Source of the DNA: Oscillospiraceae bacterium
Lineage (GTDB): Bacteria > Bacillota > Clostridia > Oscillospirales > JAAYOS01
Direction of reading: 5' to 3'
Length of the DNA stretch: 64,000 nucleotides
Assembly: GCA_031264245.1 (NCBI GenBank)
Contig: JAISEG010000002.1
Span: 1 to 64,000, forward strand
The first letter of the stretch is position 1; the number at the start of each line of letters is the position of its first letter. Of this stretch, positions 18,701 to 25,856 are shown piece after piece. The notes beneath the pieces were generated by a model, which searched no databases, was not told the origin of the DNA, and saw only the letters and a list, made by a program, of their open reading frames with translations. The position numbers and the translations under genes were made by a program.

Positions 18701-19050
18701 CGAAACCCCTTGGCTGAGGGCGGCAAATTTGTGCGTATATATTGCTTTTTGTAGTCCTGGAACATCTCGTTGAAAAAGGACATGGAGTTGTTGTAGCCCG
18801 CTATTTCGCGGCTGAGGAAATCTATCATGGCGTACAGGTACAGCGCATAGATATTTTCGTACGGACCGTCCGCCAGCAGCGGAACGTCCCTGTCCCCGGA
18901 GAAGTCGTAGGCGACGGGGGTGTCCCGCTTCATCACCTCAAGGCTTATCCTTCCGTCCAGCTCATTTATCCATGAGAAAAGCAGCCTGTCGTCGTATGGG
19001 TTTGGCTTGGTTTCGCTCACCTGCCTGAGCACCTTGTTTATGGTAGTCAT
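18694..19050 (-). CDS. Phage protein (hypothetical), 118 residues
   Basis: Small acidic, helical protein (LLFSWINELDGRISLEVM, ENIYALYLYAMIDFLSREIAGYNNSMSFFNEMF). The layout, with helices ending in FNxMFQDYKKQY, is like short adaptor proteins of phage heads that sit next to structural genes. The start is placed at 19050 (MTTINKVL). The only ribosome-binding-like sequence, GGGGGG, belongs to the edge of heptad array E, so the array may provide the initiation signal. Function not established. Confidence 0.5.
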   Translation of the reverse strand: MTTINKVLRQVSETKPNPYDDRLLFSWINELDGRISLEVMKRDTPVAYDFSGDRDVPLLADGPYENIYALYLYAMIDFLSREIAGYNNSMSFFNEMFQDYKKQYIRTNLPPSAKGFRL

Positions 19051-19057
19051 TGTTACC

Positions 19058-19092
19058 CCCCAATTGTCAACTGTCAATTGTCAACTGTCAAT
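19058..19092. repeat. Heptad array E (short)
   Basis: Five CAATTGT/CAACTGT units between the 118-residue gene and the fibre gene. It has no core. Its CCCCCC end reads GGGGGG on the minus strand immediately before the downstream start codon. Confidence 0.85.
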
Positions 19093-19095
19093 TAT

Positions 19096-21051
19096 TTACA
19101 GCAGCATCAAACGCGCGGCTTGGTTTGTTACGGCGCTTTCCGCCTTGTTCTCCATGAAGAACATGCCTGACCCTGTCCCGCTGTCGTAGGCTCCGCCGCT
19201 TACAAAATGGCTTGCGGGGGCGATGGCGGCGGTGTCGCTGAAATATGTGGTGGCCGAGCCGTTGAACTCGCAGGGTACAAAGCCCAGCTCATTGGACGCC
19301 AGCATCTTTGAAATATAGCCGCTGCCGGAGACGTCCGCGATTTTCCCCCGGTTGTAGTAGCCTATGCCGGTGTTGTTGAAGCCGCGGAACGCCGTGTAAA
19401 GGTTGTAGGAGCCGTCCACATACATGCCGTCCAGAATGGCCGACATGTTGCCCCACAGGTCCTCAAGCCCCAGCGCCTTGCACTGTGCGGTCACGCCGGA
19501 CTCGCCGTAATCCATACCCTTTGCGTTTGTCGCGCCGGTGGTGTTTTTGGCGGTGGTGTTTGTCCGTCCCGAGCCGGTTGCCGCCTGCGCGCTGAGGCTT
19601 TTATTCATTATTATGTACAGGCACTGCAAAAGCACATGCGCGTAATAGGACATGATATCGAAGCCCGCGCCGTTCGCCTGGGCGTACAGGCGGTAGTTGG
19701 CAATGCTGGCGGAGGAAAACACGGTGGCGCCGGAGTTGGAGTGAAGCCCGGCGAAGCCGCCGCTTGTAACATAGTTTCCCAGGTACGCCCCGAGGTAGAG
19801 TTTGTCCCTGTCCCCTTCGGTAAACCGGGTGTGGGCGTAGTAGCAGAAGCCATCCTCCGCGGCCGAGGGGTGGTTTGTCACCTTTACGTCGATGAAGCTG
19901 CCGTTCCGGGTTATTTTGTAGCCTATTTTCGGGAACTCGACCATGACGTCCTTTCCCGTCGTCGTTAGGCTGACGGTATTGCCGGCCGCATCCTTGGCGA
20001 AGTTGCTCCGGTCCAGATAGCACTCCACCTGTCCCCCGCTGACTATGCAGGGCTTTATGTCCTTGTATATCGGACGCTGGTACCATTCGGAGCCTCCCGG
20101 CAGAAAGCCCACAGCGTCGTCGGTGTAGGTGAGCGCCAGCAGCGGGTCGGGGTTCGCAGTGTCGATCCTCACGCCGTAGACCGCGTACTCCCTGGGTATG
20201 CAGCTCATGCGGTTTATGTTGTTTCCGTTTACCGCCTCCGCGGCCGAATAGGTGTAGAAGTGGTAGTAGTAGGAGGTTCCCGGAACAACGCCGCTGTCGA
20301 TAAATGGCAGGTCCCTGTACGCGTCGCGGGAATTGCTGTCGATAACGACGACCCCGTCGCCGATACCGTCCGGATAGGAGCCCAGCTTTCTTACCACCCT
20401 CGTGCCGAACCAGTTGGAATCGTCCGGGTCGCCGTATTTGATATGCACCGTGCCGTCGCCGGTGGTGAGCGAAATGTCCCGCACGTTGCCGGGCACTGTG
20501 CCGCCGCCGCCGGTGGTGAGTATGCTCAGCCACTCCCCGTCCTTTTTCACCCACAGGCAGTTGTCATAAAACCGCAGACCGTGCTCGCCTTCACTTTTCA
20601 GCGCCGATTCCTCCATGTGGTTTTCAAAGCTGTCTATCTGGTACTGGAGCTGCTGCGCCTGCGAGGGGGTCGGCTCGGCGGGGGTAAAGGCGTCGTAGTT
20701 TGCCTTCACCTCGAAAAATTCCTTTACCGACCGCTGTATAACGTTCGGCTCACCCGGAGAAAAGCCCTCCACCGTGACCGAGCACCAGCCGGGGGAGGTC
20801 AGCGCCTCGCCGGGGATAGCCGATTTGTAGGTGAGCGGGTATATCAGAAGCTCCGGGCTGAGCAGCACCGCGACAGGGCGCTCCCCCTTCGCGTCGTGCC
20901 AGACAAGCCGCTTTGTATACGCCTCCCAGCTTTCGTCGAAGGTGATGATTATGCCGGTGGCGTTGCCCTCGCCCTGTACCCCGGCGTCCTTTGAGCTCTT
21001 GTCGAGAAACTCGCCTTTTACGTTAAGTATTATCTGTCTTTCCTGTTTCAT
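19096..21051 (-). CDS. Phage tail fibre/baseplate protein with C-type-lectin-like C-terminus
   Basis: 651 residues, probably the receptor-binding protein of the phage cassette. Residues 1-120 resemble the beta-rich upper-baseplate attachment domain (FDESWEAYTKRLVWHDAKG, CSVTVEGFSPGE). A short coiled segment follows (QAQQLQYQIDSFENHMEES). The C-terminal 250 residues carry the pattern of a sulfatase-modifying/C-type-lectin fold: GLEDLWGNMSAILDG, then a Gly/Tyr-rich stretch, and SHFVSGGAYDSGTGSGMFFM near the end. This fold is used by targets of diversity-generating retroelements, but no reverse transcriptase or template repeat is seen in the window. Confidence 0.7.
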   Translation of the reverse strand: MKQERQIILNVKGEFLDKSSKDAGVQGEGNATGIIITFDESWEAYTKRLVWHDAKGERPVAVLLSPELLIYPLTYKSAIPGEALTSPGWCSVTVEGFSPGEPNVIQRSVKEFFEVKANYDAFTPAEPTPSQAQQLQYQIDSFENHMEESALKSEGEHGLRFYDNCLWVKKDGEWLSILTTGGGGTVPGNVRDISLTTGDGTVHIKYGDPDDSNWFGTRVVRKLGSYPDGIGDGVVVIDSNSRDAYRDLPFIDSGVVPGTSYYYHFYTYSAAEAVNGNNINRMSCIPREYAVYGVRIDTANPDPLLALTYTDDAVGFLPGGSEWYQRPIYKDIKPCIVSGGQVECYLDRSNFAKDAAGNTVSLTTTGKDVMVEFPKIGYKITRNGSFIDVKVTNHPSAAEDGFCYYAHTRFTEGDRDKLYLGAYLGNYVTSGGFAGLHSNSGATVFSSASIANYRLYAQANGAGFDIMSYYAHVLLQCLYIIMNKSLSAQAATGSGRTNTTAKNTTGATNAKGMDYGESGVTAQCKALGLEDLWGNMSAILDGMYVDGSYNLYTAFRGFNNTGIGYYNRGKIADVSGSGYISKMLASNELGFVPCEFNGSATTYFSDTAAIAPASHFVSGGAYDSGTGSGMFFMENKAESAVTNQAARLMLL

Positions 21052-21147
21052 GGGTGTGAGCTTTCCCCCATTCCTTGAGTGTTGTTATCTGTGTTAATTG
21101 TCACCGGCGGGAATAGCAATTTGGCATAGCGTAGACCATATAAATTG

Positions 21148-21492
21148 CTATAGACCAAGGACAATTACCTCGCCGCCGAGTGATTTGTATTTCAGGCTTC
21201 CATCGGTCGATTCGTACAGTGTGCCGTTTTCCGCGTCCCCGTCGTCCAGCTGCCCTGTGATGGTGTAGCGCGCCGCGCTTACGCTGTCCGCCGTCACTGT
21301 CCCGGCTTCGGCGGTGACTGCGGTGACTGTGGTGAAAATCCCGCCCGCCGCGGCTGCCGAGGCGACAAGCACATTTCCCGACCCGCCGCCGATGAAAAGC
21401 TCCGAGGTGTCGGCGCACCATCCCGGCTCCCGCTGTATAAGCTGCGGAAGCTGCGCCCGGTTTCCCGATCTAAGCTGTATGGTATCAGACAT
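21148..21492 (-). CDS. Short tail-fibre-type protein with Mtd-like N-terminal motif
   Basis: 114 residues starting MSDTIQLRSGNRAQLP, then EPGWCADTSELFIGGGSGN. This is the recurrent N-terminal segment of phage fibre and hyaluronidase-type proteins that bind the baseplate. After it comes a beta-rich tail ending GGEVIVLGL, so the protein may be only the attachment part of a fibre. The start at 21492 follows GGAGTGAC; the ORF extends upstream only through heptad units. It lies directly upstream of the large fibre gene. Confidence 0.6.
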   Translation of the reverse strand: MSDTIQLRSGNRAQLPQLIQREPGWCADTSELFIGGGSGNVLVASAAAAGGIFTTVTAVTAEAGTVTADSVSAARYTITGQLDDGDAENGTLYESTDGSLKYKSLGGEVIVLGL

Positions 21493-21513
21493 TGCGTCAC
21501 TCCGTTCCTGATG

Positions 21514-21550
21514 AACAATTGACAATTGACAGTGGGCAATTGACAATTGG
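21514..21550. repeat. Heptad array F (short)
   Basis: CAATTGACAATTGACAG-type units in the gap between two minus-strand phage genes. The orientation is opposite to that of array E: TTGACA reads on the plus strand. Confidence 0.8.
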
Positions 21551-21557
21551 TGTTTTA

Positions 21558-21866
21558 CTAATCCGCGAGGTATTTCTTCGCCTCGCCCATGAACTCGCCC
21601 GCGTGCTTCTGCATCAGCGCCGCCGTGTATTCGTCCTGCGCCATGGATTGATCCAGCACATTTTTTATGTAGCGGGGTACCTTCACCGCCACTCCCCTTT
21701 GTATCTGGAAGCTCTTGCCGTTTACCGCCACAAACACGTCGTCCTTGTACCTGGTTCCATCCTTAAACAGACGTATTTCCACCAGCTCATTGAGGTTATC
21801 CTGTTCCGCGCCAACCGCGCCGCCGCCGGTTTGAGCCTTCGTAATTTTCTTCTTAGGTTCAGTCAT
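21558..21866 (-). CDS. Phage protein (hypothetical), 102 residues
   Basis: Starts MTEPKKKITKAQ after a strong GGAGG. It has a basic flexible N-terminus, then a beta-rich domain (RLFKDGTRYKDDVFVAVNGKSFQIQRGVAVKVPRYI shortened here to its key parts) and a helical tail (EYTAALMQKHAGEFMGEA). The DDVFVAVNGKxxxIxRG pattern is common in small proteins encoded after the capsid gene in clostridial phages. Function unknown. Confidence 0.5.
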   Translation of the reverse strand: MTEPKKKITKAQTGGGAVGAEQDNLNELVEIRLFKDGTRYKDDVFVAVNGKSFQIQRGVAVKVPRYIKNVLDQSMAQDEYTAALMQKHAGEFMGEAKKYLAD

Positions 21867-21893
21867 ATGTGATATTCCTCCTTTATTCATTGC

Positions 21894-21920
21894 GGTCTCG
21901 ATACCGCGTTATAATCTGAA
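21894..21920. repeat. 27-bp interspersed repeat, copy 1
   Basis: GGTCTCGATACCGCG followed by TTATAATCTGAA. A second copy with two differences lies at 49758-49784. Copy 1 is in the leader between the capsid gene and the 102-residue gene. Confidence 0.65.
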
Positions 21921-21964
21921 TGATACGGGTAAAACACCCGCCCCCGCGAAGCGGGGCGCGCCGT

Positions 21965-22075
21965 CCTAAACTGTCAACTGTCAATTGTCAATTGTCTGAG
22001 GGGCGGCGGACGCGCAATGCGCGCCCCTACACACCGTCTCTCAATTGTCAATTGTCAACTGTCAACTGTCAATTG
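21965..22075. repeat. Heptad array G
   Basis: CAACTGT/CAATTGT units surround a shortened core (GGGCGGCGGACGCGC ... CCCCTAC). It is located just downstream of the capsid gene, whose last codon pair GGC-AAT and TGA stop come from its first unit. Confidence 0.9.
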
Positions 22076-23070
22076 CCTGTGCCGTCGCTGAAGGTCGAGG
22101 TGGTCTCGATACGTACCATGTACTGCTCGCAGAGACGCTCCGCGGTTTTTGAGGCCTTCCAGCCTGTCGAGGAACGCTGGTTCAGCGGGTCGGCGGTTCC
22201 GGCGGAGCCCAATTGCTTGATTATGTGGGTAAGCCCGCCGCCCTCAATTTCGGTGACGCCGTAAGCGTTCGCGCCGATGATAAGGGTGGAGTAGACGTCC
22301 CTGTCGTCCGCGCCCGCTTCCGGGAAGATCTTCGCCTCGCTTGTCTCGACGAAGCGCACGTTTTCTATCTTGCCTATCTCGCCCTCGTAGATGCCGTCGG
22401 GGTCGGAGTAGGTTTTCACATTCACCCACTTCGGGTCGTTCATCAGGTCGTAGGATACGTCGGGGTGGATGATTCCGACATAGCTTGTGTCCACAACGTC
22501 GGCGTTCATGGTTTTCAGGAAGCGCACGGCCCTGCGTATGGCGTCCACCGTGAGGTAGTGGTTGCCGCTCGCCGCGCCGCCGACGAGAGCCGACCTTGAA
22601 GCGACCTGCCCCTCGGCGTATTGCACGTTTGTGCCGCCGTTCAGCACCTCGCGGGTGATGGTGTCCAGCGTGCGCCCCGCCTGTCCGCCGAGAAGCTTTG
22701 TCGCCTGAGCCACATTGTTGTCGATGGCAGTCATCTCCAGCATGTCGCTCAGCTCGATAAAGCCGCCGTACTGCATGACCTCGGAGGTGACCACCGAGGT
22801 GTTCAGCTTCTGCCCGTCCGGGGTGACTCCCTCGGTGAGAGGGGTGAGCGCCTTTAAAAGCGGGTCGTATTTGCGGAATTCGACTATCTTGCCTCCGTTC
22901 TTGGGGATAGGGAGCTTCTGGGCGAACTGGTCGTGCACAAGCTTCGGCTCGGCGTGGTCTATGAGGTATTTGGAGTAGAAGGTTCTCATTTCGTCGGTGA
23001 GACCTGTGTCGGTGGTTACGTTTGTGTTTCCCGCGAAAAGCTGAAGGTCAAATTTAATGTTGTCTGTCAA
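22069..23070 (-). CDS. Phage major capsid protein, N4-gp56 type
   Basis: 333 residues starting (as TTG) TDNIKFDLQLFAG, the typical N-terminus of N4-gp56-family capsid proteins. Other family features are FRKYDPLLKALTPLTEGVTPDG, the helical segment ATKLLGGQAGRTLDTITREVLNGG and HPDVSYDLMNDPKWVN. TTG at 23070 is preferred because GGGGG precedes it and the sequence from there matches the family. The stop codon TGA is created by the adjoining heptad array. The scaffold gene lies upstream, as in phage head modules. Confidence 0.85.
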   Translation of the reverse strand: MTDNIKFDLQLFAGNTNVTTDTGLTDEMRTFYSKYLIDHAEPKLVHDQFAQKLPIPKNGGKIVEFRKYDPLLKALTPLTEGVTPDGQKLNTSVVTSEVMQYGGFIELSDMLEMTAIDNNVAQATKLLGGQAGRTLDTITREVLNGGTNVQYAEGQVASRSALVGGAASGNHYLTVDAIRRAVRFLKTMNADVVDTSYVGIIHPDVSYDLMNDPKWVNVKTYSDPDGIYEGEIGKIENVRFVETSEAKIFPEAGADDRDVYSTLIIGANAYGVTEIEGGGLTHIIKQLGSAGTADPLNQRSSTGWKASKTAERLCEQYMVRIETTSTFSDGTGN

Positions 23071-23125
23071 TGTGTTTTCCCCCAATCGTTTTTTGTCTGT
23101 CGTCCGGTGTCTGCTGCTTATGGTT

Positions 23126-23179
23126 TGCGGGTTGTCGTCGGCGCGGCGGGTCTGCGGGTTGTCGTCGGCGCGGCGGGTC
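23126..23179. repeat. 27-bp tandem duplication
   Basis: TGCGGGTTGTCGTCGG followed by CGCGGCGGGTC occurs twice in tandem, followed by the first bases of a third copy. It lies between the scaffold and capsid genes. Confidence 0.8.
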
Positions 23180-23193
23180 TGCGGATTTCCGAC

Positions 23194-23218
23194 GGACGAC
23201 CGGGGCGGTCGTCCCTAC
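23194..23218. repeat. GTAGGGACGACC-type palindromic repeat at the scaffold gene end
   Basis: GGACGACC-GGGG-CGGTCGTCC followed by CTAC. On the minus strand its GTAGGGACGACC start supplies the TAG stop of the scaffold gene. A related copy is inside array H (24720-24755). Confidence 0.7.
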
Positions 23219-24189
23219 AAAACGACGCTTTCGCCTTTGGCGGCCCGTTTTGCTATCTGCTCGCGCTCTTTTCGCGACAGCTTGGTCACGTCGTTTTTCA
23301 GCGTCACCCCGCTCTGCCCGAGAACCCCGTTTTCCGCGGGGCGCGCGCCCCTTCGCCGCAGCGCTTCCAGCACCCGCTTCTCCGCCCTTTCGGCGGCGGC
23401 GCTTTCATACCTGCCCCTTATCTCGCCCAGATGCATTGCCTCGTACGCGCTTTTCAACGTGTGCCCGCTTCTTATGAGCGCGCCGAACGCCGGCTTTTTC
23501 AGCTCCCGCGCCAGCTCGAAGCCGGGATACTCCGCCGCCAGCTCGCCCGCCTGGGCAAGCCAGCTTTTAAGCGCGGATTCCACATACGGCTTTACTCCGC
23601 TGGTTTTGCCGTCCCCGTTAAAGAGCTTTGATATCACTTCACTTTGAGCCTTACGGTAGCCGTTTTGTTCCAAATCGGCGCTGTTCCCGTCCTTTTCCAG
23701 CTGTGAATAAAGCCTGTTAACCGCGTCGGCGTCATTTTCGTCTATGCCGTACCTGCGCAGCAGCAGCTCGACCACAGGGGTCTGCGCCGTAAGCTGCTGT
23801 TCTGTGAGCTTGCTCCTCTTGAAGCGCTTGTTGATAAGCTTCTGCACCCGCTCATCGAAGTATTCCTTGTACTCCCCCTGAATGAGCCGCTCGAATTCGG
23901 AACGCCTGTCCTCTGTGCCTGAGCTGTCCCGCTGTTCGCTCCCGGCGTCGGAGCGCGGAGCTCCGGCGGGATTTTCGTCTGAGGCAAAGCTTCCCGCTTC
24001 CCCTCCGCCCTCGCCGGTTTCGCTGACGCCTCGATTTTTGCCGGTGCCGTCAGACCCTTCGGCCTGACCCGCGCCGGTCTCCCCGCCGCCGGCCGAAGGA
24101 GCTTCGCTTCCCTGTGCGGCGGGCGCGCCCTCCGCGAAGCCGAAGCATTTCAGGTCCAGCGCGGGTATGCTGCCTTTTTCGTTAACCAT
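23215..24189 (-). CDS. Phage scaffolding-like protein
   Basis: 324 residues. The N-terminal 100 are low complexity, rich in Gly, Ser, Glu and Ala (GGGETGAGQAEG). The rest is strongly helical and charged (EYKEYFDERVQKLINKRFK ... AAAERAEKRVLEALRRRG). The C-terminus is basic (KNDVTKLSRKEREQIAKRA), which is the usual build of head scaffolding proteins. It is directly upstream of the capsid gene. The start at 24189 follows AAAGGGA. The stop TAG is part of a repeat element (23194-23218). Upstream of it no portal or terminase gene follows, which is unusual for this module. Confidence 0.65.
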   Translation of the reverse strand: MVNEKGSIPALDLKCFGFAEGAPAAQGSEAPSAGGGETGAGQAEGSDGTGKNRGVSETGEGGGEAGSFASDENPAGAPRSDAGSEQRDSSGTEDRRSEFERLIQGEYKEYFDERVQKLINKRFKRSKLTEQQLTAQTPVVELLLRRYGIDENDADAVNRLYSQLEKDGNSADLEQNGYRKAQSEVISKLFNGDGKTSGVKPYVESALKSWLAQAGELAAEYPGFELARELKKPAFGALIRSGHTLKSAYEAMHLGEIRGRYESAAAERAEKRVLEALRRRGARPAENGVLGQSGVTLKNDVTKLSRKEREQIAKRAAKGESVVL

Positions 24190-24219
24190 TGAAGTCCCTT
24201 TCCCGACAAAATAACGCAT

Positions 24220-24622
24220 GGTTAAGTTAACGTTATCCTTTGTCGTACCGACCGCGGCTTAGTATTATAAGCCGCCGCCGGGCAGCTTCAACCACTGCCT
24301 CGGTAATAATAACACCGGACGGACAAAATCGAGAGTGCGTTTAATTGTAAAAATATTCCAGCCGAGTCCAATCCGTATCCCCAGAGAAAAAACAACAAAA
24401 AAATACCCGGGGAGGGAAATCCCCGGGAAGGGCGGGCAGCAAACCCGCCGTGAAATTTGCCGGCGGATTTCACGGCAAATATATTCACTTAGCTTCTTTT
24501 TATATTAACTTCTCTTTCTTTTTCTCTTCTCTTTATACAGTGAGCGCTCACCGCAAACGCGGTGAGCGGGCAATAAGCTTTTCAGTCAACCGCAATATCG
24601 CAAAAAAAGAACAACATAAATA
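24220..24622. other. Intergenic region with several hairpins, no gene seen
   Basis: About 400 bp without a credible gene. It holds three successive stem-loops on the minus strand (24449-24476, 24429-24449, 24406-24427) and a further one at 24546-24567 (GCTCACCGC-AAAC-GCGGTGAGC). A purine-rich run lies between the last two. See the terminator entry and the small-RNA finding. Confidence 0.5.
24385..24427 (-). terminator. Minus-strand intrinsic terminator upstream of the phage cassette
   Basis: CCCGGGGA (24406-24413) pairs with TCCCCGGG (24420-24427), and the minus strand continues TATTTTTTTG and a second T-run. It would insulate the phage structural cassette from transcription coming from the right. 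Confidence 0.75.
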
Positions 24623-24788
24623 CAGTTGAGAGTTGAGAGTTGACAGTTGACAGTTGAGGACGGAGAACGGGTTTATTCAGTTGAGAGTTGAGAGTTGAAA
24701 GTTGAGAGTTTAGGACGGTGTGTAGGGACGACCGACCCGGTCGTCCGCCGTATTCGTCTCTCAACTGTCAACTCTCAACTCTCAACTG
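24623..24788. repeat. Heptad array H, opposed arms
   Basis: TTGAGAG/TTGACAG units at 24623-24656 and 24680-24710, a core of the GTAGGGACGACC palindrome type (24720-24755), and CAACTGTC units at 24762-24788. It marks the right border of the phage structural region. Confidence 0.9.
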
Positions 24789-24790
24789 TA

Positions 24791-25720
24791 TCATATGGCG
24801 TATCCGAAGCCGTTCAGATACAGGATATTTTGTATAATGATGTGAGCCTTCCACCAGTTTTGGCTTACAGCCCATTGCTCCGGGTATTCGCTCCAGCTCC
24901 ACGGCACATTCCACGAACCGTCGTCAAGCTGGGTGTTCAAAATAAACTCACATTCGTTTTGCGCCGCTTCCTCGTTGCCCGCATAAAAGCGGCTGGTTTC
25001 GGAGCGGAAGAAATGGGACGGTCTGCATACATAGCCGCTGCCCCAAGGTCTGCCGGCTTCGATACAGCTGTGCACATCCTTTTTCAGCTGAACGAGCAGC
25101 CTGTCAAGGTCGATAACAGACCTCTCCTCCGCGCTATTACAGCATTCCCACAGCCGGATGTAGCAGGAAACGAGGTGCATGTCGGGGACGCCGCCGTCCT
25201 CCGGCTTCCTGCTCAGGTAAGCCTCTGCCGCCTCGCCCGCGATGTCCTTCGCCTTTTTGTACAGATTGCCCTGCTTGTCCCCGTATTTGAGGATGAATCC
25301 GGCGAGCGCGGCGGTCGGGTTGTAGGAGCTTTCTTGCCCCGCGTCGTATTTCCACCAGTCCGCGCAGGGGTAAAGGTTGTTGCTTTCAATGGCGCCTGGC
25401 CACCTCCCGTCCGCAAAATCCTTCCCGCTGTCCAGGTAATACATTATCGACTGCACGGTGGGATGGGTGTTGTCCCGAAGCCGCAGCTCGTGTATGATTT
25501 CGGTGGCGGCCCATGTCTGAACAGGCGACGATTCGGGATTTAAGCAGTCAGGCTCAAGCCCGTGACCGAAGCCGCCGTCCGTGTTCTGATAGCGGGACAG
25601 GGAAAGCAGCGCCTCCTCGCGGTCCTCGTTTTCAAAGTGGAACCGCCATCTGGCGAGATCGACGGGGCGGGCGTTGCGGTATATGAAGAGATACGCGTTT
25701 TTGAATACGTCGGTATACAT
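24791..25720 (-). CDS. Alpha/alpha-toroid (prenyltransferase/squalene cyclase-like) protein
   Basis: 309 residues with repeated helical units carrying the QNTDGGFG and QLDDGSWN motifs characteristic of terpenoid cyclase/prenyltransferase toroids, and several WxxD/W-rich turns (LYPCADWWKYD, WSWSEYPEQWAVSQNWWKAH). There is no signal peptide or DxDD class II cyclase motif, so it is not a standard squalene-hopene cyclase. Soluble, function unknown. It has its own sigma-A promoter (25808-25836) and ends 3 bp before array H. Confidence 0.6.
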   Translation of the reverse strand: MYTDVFKNAYLFIYRNARPVDLARWRFHFENEDREEALLSLSRYQNTDGGFGHGLEPDCLNPESSPVQTWAATEIIHELRLRDNTHPTVQSIMYYLDSGKDFADGRWPGAIESNNLYPCADWWKYDAGQESSYNPTAALAGFILKYGDKQGNLYKKAKDIAGEAAEAYLSRKPEDGGVPDMHLVSCYIRLWECCNSAEERSVIDLDRLLVQLKKDVHSCIEAGRPWGSGYVCRPSHFFRSETSRFYAGNEEAAQNECEFILNTQLDDGSWNVPWSWSEYPEQWAVSQNWWKAHIIIQNILYLNGFGYAI

Positions 25721-25807
25721 TGCGATTTTCCCCCTAACAACAATTTTACCTGGGTGTTAACGCGTTTGTCCGATGTTTTTAAGATACTCCGTATTTATCC
25801 GATAATT

Positions 25808-25836
25808 ATTATATTGTATCCGCATATAAATGTCAA
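25808..25836 (-). promoter_or_regulatory. Promoter for the toroid-protein gene
   Basis: On the minus strand TTGACA (25836-25831) and TATAAT (25813-25808) with a 17-bp spacer, a consensus sigma-A promoter about 90 bp before the start codon. Confidence 0.75.
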
Positions 25837-25856
25837 ATAAAGAGAGCATTAATTGT

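Noticed and set aside
19096-19300. Diversity-generating retroelement variable region
   Set aside because: Only the lectin-like fold pattern is present; no template repeat or reverse transcriptase could be found nearby.
24791-25720. Squalene-hopene cyclase
   Set aside because: Toroid repeats are present, but the length (309 residues) and the lack of the DxDD motif do not fit.
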